A DNA stretch of 64,000 nucleotides from Devosia marina. Lineage in GTDB: Bacteria > Pseudomonadota > Alphaproteobacteria > Rhizobiales > Devosiaceae. The notes under the pieces were generated by a model. The model was not told the origin of the DNA. It made no database searches and worked only from the letters and a program-made list of their open reading frames with translations. The translations under genes were made by a program, and so were the position numbers. This document shows positions 44,157 through 54,200 of this stretch, one piece after another; position 1 is the stretch's first letter, and each line of letters begins with the position of its first letter. The stretch is taken from positions 248,001 through 312,000 of the forward strand of contig NZ_WQRF01000001.1 in the NCBI RefSeq assembly GCF_009758415.1. The letters run 5' to 3'.

Positions 44157-45422
44157 CTAGCTGGCAGCAGTTTCGGCGGACTGATCGGTCGGGCTGGCTT
44201 CAACGGCCTGCCCGGAATTCACGTTTTCCTGGCCTACGGTAATCACGTCGGAAACCAGTGGCAGACCGGTAACCCACACCCCCTCGCGCGTGTCGCTCAC
44301 AATGGTAATCGGGTAGAAAGCGACCACACCGTCTTCCACCGTGCGCACACCCAACACGCCTTCATCATCCAGAGTCAGGACAGACTGTGGCAGCAGATGG
44401 CCGGGCGCGGTGCCGATATTCACGATCGCCTCAGCGGTTACCCCGTCGCGAATGGTGAAGTCATCGTTGGCAATTTCGATCTCAGCGGGGAATGCACGGG
44501 TCGCATTGTCTGCGACCGCTGATACATAGGTCACCTGTCCCGAAACGCTGTGGCCGGTTACAGTCGTGATTGTTGCTTCAAGACCCGTCTTGGCCAGACC
44601 GATATGGGCCTCTGGCACCATGCCGGTGAAAACGATCGGGTTGAGTTGCACGATGGTGGCGCAAGGTGCTCCAGCATTGAGCATTGAACCCGCTACCGCA
44701 ACTGGATCCTGCACCAGCCCCGCGACCTTGGCGACGATCTCTGTTCGTTCCAGTTCTGCCTCGGCGTTGTCCAGACCGGCTTTGGCCTGGCTTACGCCTG
44801 CCTTGGCCTGAGCCAGCGCGACTTCAACCGCATTGGCAGTATTGGCAGCGGCCAATCCGCGATCGCGCAGATCGACATTGGTGTCAAAATTCAATTGTGC
44901 CTGTGCCAGGGCCGCCTCGGCCTGTGCCAGCCCCGCTTCTGCCTGGGCCACAGCCGCGACGCGTGTTCCCTGGTCGAGCGTACACAGCGGATCGCCCACC
45001 TCGACGCGCTGCCCTTTGGTGACATGCACGACGTCTACAGCGCCTGAGGTTTCGGCGACGGCCGTGACAGTAGCCTTGGCCTGGGTGCGTCCGCGCAGTG
45101 GCACCTCTATGGGCATCGCTGCAGCCGTGAACCGTTGGGTGCGCACGCTTTGCAGCGGCGCGCCAGATCCGGTCGTCGCTTCATTTCGTTGCGCGATTGT
45201 CAGCGCCGGATCGACTTCAGGTCCATTGTGCTCGGCCAGCACCCCTGCATCGGCCAGGGTGGTCGCAATCGGACCATGATCTTCGCCCTCGATCATGGCG
45301 ATGATCGGCGTCTCGCCATTGCCAGGTCCCTGGCCGCCCTGAACCAGGGTTCCAGTTGCCAGCCAGCCACCGGCAAGAAGCAGGATGACGACGGCCAAAC
45401 CATAGGAGAACAGTGCACGCAT
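44157..45422 (-). CDS. RND pump periplasmic adaptor (membrane fusion protein)
   Basis: A 421-residue adaptor with an N-terminal anchor (FSYGLAVVILLLAGGWLATG) and no lipobox. After it comes an unusual acidic segment of about 80 residues, then the lipoyl half (VHVTKGQRVEVGDPLCTLDQG), a coiled-coil hairpin rich in Ala/Glu (about 160-235), the lipoyl return and the beta-barrel domain (VFTGMVPEAHIGLAKTGL). The C-terminal TVGQENVNSGQAVE region is the usual membrane-proximal domain. AGGGGCGAG precedes the ATG. It is 17 bases downstream of the PadR gene and 11 upstream of the pump, so the three form one operon. Confidence 0.88.
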   Translation of the reverse strand: MRALFSYGLAVVILLLAGGWLATGTLVQGGQGPGNGETPIIAMIEGEDHGPIATTLADAGVLAEHNGPEVDPALTIAQRNEATTGSGAPLQSVRTQRFTAAAMPIEVPLRGRTQAKATVTAVAETSGAVDVVHVTKGQRVEVGDPLCTLDQGTRVAAVAQAEAGLAQAEAALAQAQLNFDTNVDLRDRGLAAANTANAVEVALAQAKAGVSQAKAGLDNAEAELERTEIVAKVAGLVQDPVAVAGSMLNAGAPCATIVQLNPIVFTGMVPEAHIGLAKTGLEATITTVTGHSVSGQVTYVSAVADNATRAFPAEIEIANDDFTIRDGVTAEAIVNIGTAPGHLLPQSVLTLDDEGVLGVRTVEDGVVAFYPITIVSDTREGVWVTGLPLVSDVITVGQENVNSGQAVEASPTDQSAETAAS

Positions 45423-45439
45423 AAAGTTTATCTCGCCCC

Positions 45440-45988
45440 TTATTCTGCCGCGTCTTCGCGTGGCTCGGCTCGCGCCATTGTGATTAGTTCGTGCATATGG
45501 GTGCGCAAATGTTGTTCCGCAACCTCCAATACTGCACGTCCGTAGTTGATGACCCACATATCTGCTGCATTGCAGCTATGCTCTTTGGGTGCCTGTTCCA
45601 CTTTCTTGAGATCCTCGGCCGTTCTTTCGAGAAACTCATTGCAACGCAGCTCGACCAGATCGCGCGGCAGGATGTGCGCAAATCGCGCAAAGAGCAGGAA
45701 GGGGCTGCGGAACACGTCTTCGCCCAGCGGCTCGCTGAGTTCGGCCGCAAAAGCGGCCTTTCCTGCTTCGGTGATCGAATAGACCTTGCGCGCAGGCTTG
45801 CCGGCCTGTTGCTCGGTGCGGCTAGACACCAGGCCATCATCTTCCAGGCGGGCAAGCGCGGGATAAATCGAGCCATAGCTGGCTTCGACGAAATAGGCGA
45901 AATTGCCTTCCGTACACATCCGGCGAATATCGTATCCGCTGGCCTCTTCGTCATAGAGAATGGAGAGGCATAGAGTCCTGACGTTCAT
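45440..45988 (-). CDS. PadR-family transcriptional regulator
   Basis: A 182-residue regulator with the PadR winged helix (residues 1-85): ILYDEEASGYDIRRM, YGSIYPALARLEDDGLV and GKPARKVYSITEAGKAAF are all typical. The C-terminal helical domain (~100-182) mediates dimerisation, as in PadR-s1/VirR types. AGAGGA sits before the ATG. It heads the efflux operon and should repress it, relieved by a ligand that is often a pump substrate. A dyad around its promoter is a likely operator. Confidence 0.92.
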   Translation of the reverse strand: MNVRTLCLSILYDEEASGYDIRRMCTEGNFAYFVEASYGSIYPALARLEDDGLVSSRTEQQAGKPARKVYSITEAGKAAFAAELSEPLGEDVFRSPFLLFARFAHILPRDLVELRCNEFLERTAEDLKKVEQAPKEHSCNAADMWVINYGRAVLEVAEQHLRTHMHELITMARAEPREDAAE

Positions 45989-46016
45989 GCGCGCGTTCCT
46001 CTGGCCATATTCTGGT

Positions 46017-46042
46017 CCGATATATGATCGGCCTATATATGG
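46017..46042. promoter_or_regulatory. AT-rich dyad, candidate PadR operator
   Basis: CCGATATAT ... TATATATGG forms an imperfect inverted repeat, with eight bases between arms, about 40 bases upstream of the PadR start. PadR-family repressors bind AT-rich dyads that overlap the promoter of their operon. The arms differ by a one-base slip. Confidence 0.45.
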
Positions 46043-46171
46043 CTCCGGCACCTGCTGCAAGCCAAACGGCAGAGAACGTCGTGCAGATCAGTTGACCGCT
46101 GATTGCATGTCTGAGATTGGCTCAAGGCCAGCCAAAGGGTTTCGGGACCTAGCAGGCTTGCCGGACCGCAT

Positions 46172-46996
46172 TCACAATTCGATGAGGCGCCGCATTTCGC
46201 TGGCCCCGGTCTGCGCAAGCTCCAGGCTGGCCGCCGCGACAAAATAGGGATTGAGGAACTTCATCTCCCTCTTGCCGTAGCGCATCGGGGCGCCATCCAG
46301 TGTGAGAACAGCGCCGCCCGCTGCTTCAAGCACGGCCTGCCCGGCGGCGGTATCCCATTCGCAAGTCGGGGTAAATCGGGGGTAGAGTTGCGCATCCCCG
46401 CGCGCCAGCAGACAGAACTTGAGCGATGAGCCCACCGACACATCGCTGTCCACGTCCAGTGTGTGGCAAAGCTGCGCAAGGGCCGCATGACCATGGCTGC
46501 GGCTGGCGACAATCTTGGGACGCTGCGACAGCCCTACCTTGATGGCTTCGCGCCCTGCCACAACGCCATTTGCAATCTTGCCGGCCCAGGCACCATCCGC
46601 GTCACCCACGAAGATTTCGCCGCTGGCGGGTGCGAGCACGACCCCCATCACCGGCCGGCCCTGCTCGACCAGCGCAATATTGACGGTAAACTCGCCATTG
46701 CGCTTGATGAATTCCTTGGTGCCATCCAGCGGATCTACGACGAAATAGCGTTCGCCCAGTTGGGGGATGATCCCCGCAGCAACGCTCTCTTCACCCAGCA
46801 TCGGCAGGCCGGTAATCTTCAAGTGCTCGATTATAATCGCCTCGGCCGCTGCATCGGCCTCGGTTACCGGCGAGCCGTCATCCTTGGTCACCACATGGAT
46901 CGGCCGGTCATAGACCGCGCAGATCACCCCTGCCGCGGCGATCGCGGCATTGACGGCAATATCGGTCAATGACAGGGCAGGGGCCTCGGACATCAT
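46172..46996 (-). CDS. cysQ: 3'(2'),5'-bisphosphate nucleotidase CysQ
   Basis: A 274-residue member of the inositol monophosphatase superfamily that hydrolyses 3'-phosphoadenosine 5'-phosphate to AMP, recycling the by-product of sulphur assimilation. KDDGSPVTEADAAAE, LGEESVA, VVDPLDGTKEFI and CEWDTAAGQAVLEAAGG are the four metal-binding motifs, and the DGTKEF form is specific for CysQ. It starts with ATG ATG; its first ATG overlaps the nadC stop as ATGA, so the two are translationally coupled. nadC is upstream in the operon. Confidence 0.92.
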   Translation of the reverse strand: MMSEAPALSLTDIAVNAAIAAAGVICAVYDRPIHVVTKDDGSPVTEADAAAEAIIIEHLKITGLPMLGEESVAAGIIPQLGERYFVVDPLDGTKEFIKRNGEFTVNIALVEQGRPVMGVVLAPASGEIFVGDADGAWAGKIANGVVAGREAIKVGLSQRPKIVASRSHGHAALAQLCHTLDVDSDVSVGSSLKFCLLARGDAQLYPRFTPTCEWDTAAGQAVLEAAGGAVLTLDGAPMRYGKREMKFLNPYFVAAASLELAQTGASEMRRLIEL

Positions 46997-47868
46997 GCCT
47001 CTCGTCCCGCTCGAATAACCACGTCGAGTCCCAGATCGAGCGGCGTCGCACCCATGGTGATCTGGCTCGTGGAGATGAAGTCCACACCGGTCTCGGCGAT
47101 GGCCCGCACCCGGTCCAGCTTTACGCCGCCCGACGCTTCCAGTTTCGCCCGGCCACCATTGATCGCCACGGCCTCGCGCAGGGTGTCATTGTCCATATTG
47201 TCCAGCATGATGATCCGGGCCCCGGCCTCCAGCGCTTCTTGAAGTTCCGCCAGCGTTGTCACTTCGATCTCGATGGCGACCAGGTGCCCGGCATAGGCTT
47301 CGGCTGCCTTGTAGGCCGCAGCCACGCTGCCGGCGACAGCGATGTGATTATCCTTGATCAGGATAGCGTCATTGAGCGCAAAGCGGTGATTGGCGCCGCC
47401 GCCACAGCGCACGGCATATTTCTCGAAGGCACGCAGACCGGGGGTGGTCTTGCGGGTGTCGCAGATCATGGCGCCCGTTCCCGCGACGGCGTCGGCATAG
47501 CGCCGGGTCTGGGTTGCGATCCCGCTCAGGTGGTTCAGGAAATTCAGCGCCACCCGCTCGCCTGACATGACAAGTCGTGCCGGACCGGAAATCTCTGCGA
47601 CGGTACCGCGGACCTCGACGCGATCACCATCGGCAAGCTTGGCTGAAAAGATGACGCCGTCGCCCACCAGCCGGAAGGCCGCAGCGGCAAGTTCGAGACC
47701 CGCAATCACACCCGCTTCACGTGCCGAAAGCGTGGCAGTGGCCCAGGCGTCCGGCGCCAGCGTTGCCTGGCTGGTCAGGTCACCCGCCAGCCCCAGATCT
47801 TCCTCCAGCGCCGCTGTGACAGCACGTTCAATCGACAGGCGAGACAGTTGAGGGGGAAGGGCGGTCAT
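46993..47868 (-). CDS. nadC: Nicotinate-nucleotide pyrophosphorylase (carboxylating)
   Basis: A 291-residue phosphoribosyltransferase that makes nicotinate mononucleotide from quinolinate in de novo NAD synthesis. EEDLGLAGDLTSQAT is the family N-terminus; CDTRKTTPGLRAFEKYAVRCGGG, LNDAILIKDNH and IEIEVTTLAELQEAL are catalytic and phosphate-site motifs, and DFISTSQITM ends the barrel. It is coupled to cysQ by a four-base overlap. nadA and nadB are not in the window; nadE at 25-26 kb is the later step. Confidence 0.95.
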   Translation of the reverse strand: MTALPPQLSRLSIERAVTAALEEDLGLAGDLTSQATLAPDAWATATLSAREAGVIAGLELAAAAFRLVGDGVIFSAKLADGDRVEVRGTVAEISGPARLVMSGERVALNFLNHLSGIATQTRRYADAVAGTGAMICDTRKTTPGLRAFEKYAVRCGGGANHRFALNDAILIKDNHIAVAGSVAAAYKAAEAYAGHLVAIEIEVTTLAELQEALEAGARIIMLDNMDNDTLREAVAINGGRAKLEASGGVKLDRVRAIAETGVDFISTSQITMGATPLDLGLDVVIRAGREA

Positions 47869-47963
47869 GACGCGTCACCGATAACAAGGGCTGGCCCGTC
47901 ATGTACGACGCAGGCTGGGAGCTGACAACAGCGCCAAGGGGTACGCTTTTGTGTCTCAGCCGC

Positions 47964-48749
47964 CTAACGCAGCAAACTCTGCCCTCCATCGATCCACACC
48001 GGGCTGCCCGTGACGTGCCGCGCCGCATCGGAAACCAAAAAGGCGATGACATCGGCCACATCGCCAGGTTTGCCTTTTGCACCTTCGGTCAGCGGGATAT
48101 CGCCCTCGGGAAAATGCAGCGGAATCCCGGCTTCCTCGCTTTCGCGATGTTCTGTGCTGTCCTCGATGTCGCTTTCGATCGCGCCGGGGCAGACAGCATT
48201 GATGCGGATCTTCTTCTGACCCAATTCAAGCGCCAACTGCTTGACCATCGCTAATTGGCCCGCCTTGGTTGCGCTGTAGGCAGTTGCGCCCGGGGAGGTG
48301 AAAGTGCGCGTCCCGTTGATCGAGGAGACCACCACAATGGCCCCGCCGCCAGCTGCCTCCAGCGCCGGCACGGCGTGATGAATCGTCAGGAAGGTGCCGC
48401 GCAGATTGACAGCAATGGTCTTGTCCCATTCCTCGGGCGCCAGGTCTTCAATGGGCGCCCACACTCCATTAATGCCGGCATTGGCCACGACGATGTCGAG
48501 TCGCCCGAAATGCCCAAGGATCTCGGCAATCAGCGCCTTCATCCCGGCGTCATCGGTGATGTCGCAGGTCGCCGCCCTGGCTTTGCCCCCGGCGTGCTCG
48601 ATCTCGGCAGCAGTGGCCTCAACCTCATCGCGGGTGCGGCTGATGGCAATGACGGTCGCCCCGTCACGCCCCAGTCTGAGTGCTGTCGCTTTGCCGATGC
48701 CGGAGCCAGCGCCCGTGACCAGTGCGACCTTGCCGTCCAAAATTGCCAT
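47964..48749 (-). CDS. Short-chain dehydrogenase/reductase (SDR)
   Basis: A 261-residue classical SDR. VALVTGAGSGIGKATALRL binds the nucleotide, VVANAGINGVW is the NAG motif, S in VVVSSINGTR and Y/K in YSATKAGQLAM form the catalytic centre, and the C-terminal GSPVWIDGGQSLL is the usual ending. The cofactor and substrate are not settled: an R at the nucleotide fold (ISRTRDE) could favour NADP. GGAGA precedes the ATG. The gap of 95 bases to nadC makes independent expression likely. It may act on a sugar or hydroxyacid, as neighbours include an AGE epimerase, but that is speculation. Confidence 0.87.
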   Translation of the reverse strand: MAILDGKVALVTGAGSGIGKATALRLGRDGATVIAISRTRDEVEATAAEIEHAGGKARAATCDITDDAGMKALIAEILGHFGRLDIVVANAGINGVWAPIEDLAPEEWDKTIAVNLRGTFLTIHHAVPALEAAGGGAIVVVSSINGTRTFTSPGATAYSATKAGQLAMVKQLALELGQKKIRINAVCPGAIESDIEDSTEHRESEEAGIPLHFPEGDIPLTEGAKGKPGDVADVIAFLVSDAARHVTGSPVWIDGGQSLLR

Positions 48750-48823
48750 TGCCCATTCTCCATTTTGCTTTGGGGGCAACGCGGCAGACAGGCATTGGTT
48801 GAGTTCGGGTGTGACGAACGCGG

Positions 48824-50089
48824 TTAGAGCCGCTTGGGGTGATCGGCCTCGATAATCCCATGCGTGAGGCTGCCGGTCACCGGGTAGAGCGGGATCAAGC
48901 AGGCCTGCAGGGCGTGGTAAAGGTCGGGCTTGCCCACAAACAGACGCGAGGTCGGCACCAGTTGCTCAGTCAACTCGCTGTGCCATCCGCCGCGCTCGTG
49001 GTCGATCACATGGTTCTCGGCAAAGTCCCAGAGTCTCCGATACCAGAGCTGGTAATAATCGTCCTTGTCGTAGGCGCCGATATAGGCTGCCGCACCAATC
49101 GCCTCGGCCACCGGCCACCACAGCTTCTCGCGCATGATCGGCTGGTTGTTCCAGTCCAGCGTATAGAAAAAGCCACCATGCACCTTGTCCCAACCAAGCT
49201 CGATGGCCTGCCGGAACAGTCCACGGGCTGACTCGGTCATCCAGCTATGCTCCTTGCGGCACAGTACGAAGAGCTGGAACAAGAGGCGCGACCATTCCAG
49301 CGCGTGCCCCGGCGTCGTGCCGGACGGCCGGAACATCTCCGAGCCGAGATAGTCCTTGTCCAGGCTCCAGTCCTCGTGGAAATGCTCGGCCACCCGATAC
49401 TCGAGCCTGGCCGCATTGCGGTTGATGATCAGGTCGGCGATCCGGGTCGCCTTCTTGAGATATTCGGTCTCCCCCGTGGCCTCATAGGCGGCCATCAGCG
49501 CTTCGGTCAGGTGCATGTTCGAGTTCTGGCCGCGATAAGTGCTGATCTGCCGCCAGTCATTGCCGAATTCTTCGCGCACCGCGCCGACCTTCTTGTCCCA
49601 GAAGCGTTTCTCGATCACTTCGGTAGCGTCGGCGATCACCTGATCGGCCAGGGGATGTCCCACCAGCTTGGCGCTCGCGCCAGCCAGCAGTACGAAGGCA
49701 TGGCCATAGGCCTGCTTGCTGTCATCCACATAGCCATCGTCATCCAGCGACCAGACATAGCCGCCATGCCGCTGGTCGCGATGTTTCTCCCAAAGATAGC
49801 GCATGCCGTGGTCGACGATCTCGTCCGAGCCGGGCCGCCCGATCAGGCTGCCGATCGTGGCGCAGTGGATCATGCGTGTCGTGACATGCACCTGCCGCAA
49901 CCCGTTTTCGGGTGAAAGCGGCTGGCCATCATCGGACAGTTCGAAGAACCCGCCCTTGGTGTTGATAGACGACGCTTCGAAAAAGTCGAACAGCCGGCTG
50001 GCCTGCGTCATCAGATATTGCCGGTGAAACGGTCGGCTTTGCCAGGCACCCCAATTGGTTTCGGGCAGGCGGTTGGGGTCGTTGGTCAT
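48824..50089 (-). CDS. AGE-family sugar epimerase/isomerase
   Basis: A 421-residue (alpha/alpha)6-barrel protein of the N-acylglucosamine 2-epimerase/YihS superfamily, which interconverts aldoses and ketoses or epimerises at C2. Conserved stretches are TKGGFFELSDDGQPL, VHVTTRMIHCATIG, YGHAFVLLAGAS, NSNMHLTEALMAAYE, PGHALEWSRLLFQL and GGFFYTLDWNN, containing the proposed catalytic histidines. Close relatives include mannose isomerase (mannose to fructose), which would fit the beta-mannosidase at the left end, but AGE substrates are not predictable with confidence. GGGAGGAG precedes the ATG. It is monocistronic. Confidence 0.88.
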   Translation of the reverse strand: MTNDPNRLPETNWGAWQSRPFHRQYLMTQASRLFDFFEASSINTKGGFFELSDDGQPLSPENGLRQVHVTTRMIHCATIGSLIGRPGSDEIVDHGMRYLWEKHRDQRHGGYVWSLDDDGYVDDSKQAYGHAFVLLAGASAKLVGHPLADQVIADATEVIEKRFWDKKVGAVREEFGNDWRQISTYRGQNSNMHLTEALMAAYEATGETEYLKKATRIADLIINRNAARLEYRVAEHFHEDWSLDKDYLGSEMFRPSGTTPGHALEWSRLLFQLFVLCRKEHSWMTESARGLFRQAIELGWDKVHGGFFYTLDWNNQPIMREKLWWPVAEAIGAAAYIGAYDKDDYYQLWYRRLWDFAENHVIDHERGGWHSELTEQLVPTSRLFVGKPDLYHALQACLIPLYPVTGSLTHGIIEADHPKRL

Positions 50090-50231
50090 GCTGGCTCCTC
50101 CCGGCCGGGTCAATGGCCGGCCTCGTTCGGCAGGGGTTCTACAGAAACTGTGAGAACGTTGCAATTCCAGAGACGTGCCGTGCGCAATCCACAATTCTCA
50201 TAGGGGGCAGAACGCAGGGGCGCTTCGTCGC

Positions 50232-51179
50232 CTACTCCCGCTCATACCACTCTTCAACCCGCTTCACCTCGTCGGCCGACCCCAGAATGACGGGCACGCG
50301 CTGATGTATGTCGACGGGTTCGACCTCAAGAATATCCTGGGTCCCAGTCGTCGAGCGCCCGCCGGCGCCTTGTACTAGCCAGGCCATCGGATTGGCCTCA
50401 TAAAGCAGCCGCAGGCGCCCGCCTTTGGTGACGGTCTCGCTGTCGAGCGGATAGAGGAAAACGCCGCCCCGCATCAGGATGCGATGGACATCGGCGACCA
50501 TTGAGCCCACCCACCGCATGTTGTAGCGCTTGCCGGCGGGGCCGGTTTCGCCTGCGATATTCTCGCGCACGTAACCAGTCGTTGCCGCATCCCAGAAGCG
50601 TTCGCGCGCCGTGTTGATGGCAAACTCTCCCGAGGCGGCCGGCACCTTGGCGTCGGCCACTGTCTGCACCCATTCGCCCCGGTCACTGAGATTAAAGATG
50701 CTGGTCGGCCCCTCGATCCGCACCACCAGGCTCGTCGCCGGCCCATAGGCAACATAGCCGGCGGCCAATTGTGCCCGCCCCTTCTGCAGCGGTCCGCCCG
50801 CGTTGGCCAGAACCGAAAAAATTGTTCCAACAGTAACATTTAGGTCGAGATTTGAAGATCCATCCAAGGGGTCGGTGGCCACAATCAGCCGGCCCTGACT
50901 CGATAGTTCAACGGCTTCATCCAGCTCTTCTGACACCAGAATCGAAATGGCCGCATTTGCTTCCAAGTGATTCAAAACAATGTCGTTTGAGATCACATCG
51001 AGTGCCTTTTGCGCCTCGCCCTGCACATTGTCCGATCCCGCCAGCCCGGTCTGCCCGGCAATGGGAGCCTCGCGCAGCACGGCAGCGATTTCCGCCCCTG
51101 CCGCGGCCATCGACAATATGGCCTTGCCGAGATCGGCATCGTCTGTCTGCGCGCTTAGCCATTGGGCGAGGTCGGTCAT
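50232..51179 (-). CDS. fbp: Fructose-1,6-bisphosphatase class 1
   Basis: A 315-residue gluconeogenic enzyme that releases phosphate from fructose 1,6-bisphosphate. Metal sites are in LVSEELDE and VATDPLDGSSNLDLNVTVG; the C-terminal YEANPMAWLVQGAGGRS is the substrate-binding region typical of class 1. GGAGA sits before the ATG at 51179. The gene lies between AGE epimerase and glutamate dehydrogenase genes, in the same orientation, with short spacers, but no obvious operon with either. Regulation by AMP, if any, cannot be seen. Confidence 0.95.
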   Translation of the reverse strand: MTDLAQWLSAQTDDADLGKAILSMAAAGAEIAAVLREAPIAGQTGLAGSDNVQGEAQKALDVISNDIVLNHLEANAAISILVSEELDEAVELSSQGRLIVATDPLDGSSNLDLNVTVGTIFSVLANAGGPLQKGRAQLAAGYVAYGPATSLVVRIEGPTSIFNLSDRGEWVQTVADAKVPAASGEFAINTARERFWDAATTGYVRENIAGETGPAGKRYNMRWVGSMVADVHRILMRGGVFLYPLDSETVTKGGRLRLLYEANPMAWLVQGAGGRSTTGTQDILEVEPVDIHQRVPVILGSADEVKRVEEWYERE

Positions 51180-51266
51180 CTTCGGGTCTCCATCTGCTGA
51201 TGCCAACATCGGCAATTGGCGCAACCATACAAGGCAGACTTTCGGGTGAGGAGCAAAGGCGCGCCG

Positions 51267-54200
51267 CTACGCTTCCCTTGCCAGATCTGTCAGCAGGCCA
51301 GCTGCAACGCTCAGACGCGACACAGTAATGCCGCCCTCTGTCAGTTCCTTGACCGCCGCCACAGACCGCGCCAGCCCGACCGACCGCTGCGCCACGAAGT
51401 CATCGACACTCCCTGCGACCAGAACATCGGCGGCCAGGTCGCGCAGTGCGCGCATCAGATTGGCCAATGCCCGGTCCAGCGCCATGCGGTCAAACCGGTC
51501 ACCCAGAACAATGGCGCGGCCATCCTCGATAATGCGGAACAGGTCGAACAATCCAGCCACGCCAAAATAGGCCTTGGCTGCCCTGAGCACATCCACATTG
51601 CCGCGCTCTGCCACAAGCACAATGTCACTGGCATGGCTGAGGAATGGCAGGGCGCCAATGCGTTGCGCCAAGGCCTCGGGAACCCCATGCTTCGTCAACC
51701 CGCTGATCCGCACGTCAAGCGCCTGGCGTTGATCCTCGGGCAACAGGCCTTCGGCAGCAGCCAGCTGCGCCACCCCGTCTCGATGCCGCTCCACGAGTTC
51801 GGACAGCCCCCTGGTGACCGAGGCATTACGCAGGAACCACAATACCTCCTGGCGCAGCAGCGCTTCCACCTGCGCGTAGAGCGCCAATTGCACCGAGCCG
51901 GACAGGGTACCGTCCAGCGCATCGATCTGTGCGTTGAGACTGCGCAGCCCATACGCGTCGCGCACCGCTGCATAGGCCAGGGCCACTTCGCCGGCGCTGG
52001 CACTGGTCGCTGCCGTGAGTTCGGAGACGAATGCGGGCCCGCCGCGATTGATCATGGCATTGGCCAGCACCGTGGCGATCACTTCTCGCTTCAGCCGGTG
52101 CGCCTGGACCTGCTCGGGGTAGCCCTTGTGCAGGGTTTCCGGGAAGTAGCGGAGCAGCTCCTCGGCCAGATAAGGCTCATCGATGGCGGTGCCCGCCAGC
52201 AGGTCATCGAACAGCGTCAACTTGGCGTAGGCCAGGATCACGGCAAGCTCGGGCCGAACCAGGCCCCGACCTTCGGCGGCCCTGGCATCCAGCGTGGCAT
52301 CATTGGGCAGGAACTCGACGGCCCGGTTCAGCAGGCCACGCTGCTCAAGCCCCTCGATCAACACGCGATGGTCGGGCAACTCGGCCAGTCCCGCGCGCTC
52401 GGCCAGCGATATGGCCAGCGTCTGCAAGTAGTTGTTGCGCAGGCAAAGAGCTGCCACTTCCTCGGTCATCGACGCCAGGAAAGCGTTGCGCTCGGCCATC
52501 GGTAGAGTGCCCGAAGCCACCACAGAGGCCAAGGCGATCTTGATATTGACTTCAAGGTCCGAGGAATTCACCCCGGCCGAATTGTCGATGGCGTCCGTGT
52601 TGATGCGTCCGCCGCTCAGCGCATAGGCAATGCGTCCGCGCTGGGTCACGCCCAGATTGGCGCCTTCGCCAACCACCTTGGCGCGTACCTGATCCGCCGT
52701 GACGCGGATCGCATCATTGGCACGGTCGCCCACCTTGGCGTCGTCCTCGTCACTCGCCTTGATATAGGTGCCGATACCCCCGAACCAGAGCAGGTCCACC
52801 TGGGCCATCAGAATCGCCCGGATGATCTCGGCGGGCGGCGCCGCATCCTTTTCCAGCCCGAGAATTGCCTGCATTTGGGGGCTGAGCGGGATGGATTTCA
52901 GCGACCGCGAAAACACCCCGCCGCCCTCGGATATCAGCCCCTTGTCGTAATCCTGCCAGCTCGACCGCGGCAGCCGGAACAATCGCTCGCGCTCGGCAAA
53001 GCTGGCCGCAGCATCCGGATCCGGATCGATGAAAATGTCCCGGTGGTCGAACGCTGCGACCAGCCGGATCTCGCGGCTGAGCAACATGCCATTGCCGAAC
53101 ACATCGCCGCTCATGTCGCCGACGCCGACAACGGTGAACGGCTCTTTCTGAATATCGCAATCCATCTCGCGGAAGTGGCGCTTCACTGCCTCCCAGCCGC
53201 CACGCGCGGTAATGCCCATCTTCTTGTGGTCATAGCCCGCCGAGCCGCCCGAGGCGAAGGCGTCGCCCAGCCAGAAACCGCGCGCCGTGGCAATGCCATT
53301 GGCAATGTCTGAAAAGCTTGCCGTGCCCTTGTCGGCCGCGACCACCAGATAGGGATCGTCGCCGTCGCGCCGGACCACATCGGCCGGCGGTACCACAACG
53401 CCATCAACCAGATTATCGGTCACGTCCAGCAGCGCACCGATGAAGACCTTATAGCTGTCCCGGCCTTCCTCCAGCCAGGCCTCGCGCGCCATGCCTGCCG
53501 TCAGGTGCTTGGGCACGAACCCACCCTTCGCCCCAACCGGCACAATCACTGCGTTCTTGACCTGTTGCGCCTTGACTAGGCCCAGCACTTCGGTGCGGAA
53601 ATCCTCGGGCCGGTCCGACCAGCGCAGCCCGCCGCGGGCAATGGCGCCAAATCTGAGATGCACCCCTTCCACGCGCGGCGAATAGACCGAGATTTCCCGA
53701 TAAGGCCGGGGCTCGACCATGCCCTCTACCTTGTGGCTGTCGAACTTGATGGCGAGTGCGGCCCGCCTGTCGCCGTTTTCGTCACGTTGCCAGGCATTGG
53801 TGCGCACTGATGCCTCGATCAGGTTCCAGAAGCGCCGAACTATCGTGTCTTCGTCAAGCGAAGTAATCTGGTCGAGCGCTGCCACAATGGCCGCGCACGC
53901 GTCCTCGGCGGCATGCTCGCGGTCGATCAGCTCAGGATCGTGCAGTGCATCGAACAAGGCCACCAGCGCCTGCGCGGCCGACCGCTGCGTCACCATGGCC
54001 CTGGCGATGTATCGCTGTGAATGGGAGGTGCCTACCTGACGCAAATAGCGCGACAAGGCGCGTAGCAGGGCAGCGTCGCTCCACTCCAGATCCGCCAGGG
54101 TCACCAGCGCGTTGAGCTGGTCGCTCTCGGCCTGACCCATCCATACGGCCAGCAGCCCCGCTTCAACCGCACCGGCGCGCGCCAGGACGTCAATGCCGCC

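Noticed and set aside
46107..46135. TTGGCT/AGCCAA stem downstream of cysQ
   Set aside because: Short six-pair stem with no T-run on the needed strand; chance occurrence likely.
50150..50163. Possible second LacI-type site before the AGE epimerase
   Set aside because: TGAGAACGTTGCAA has the central CG but breaks the consensus at several fixed positions, so it is too weak to list.
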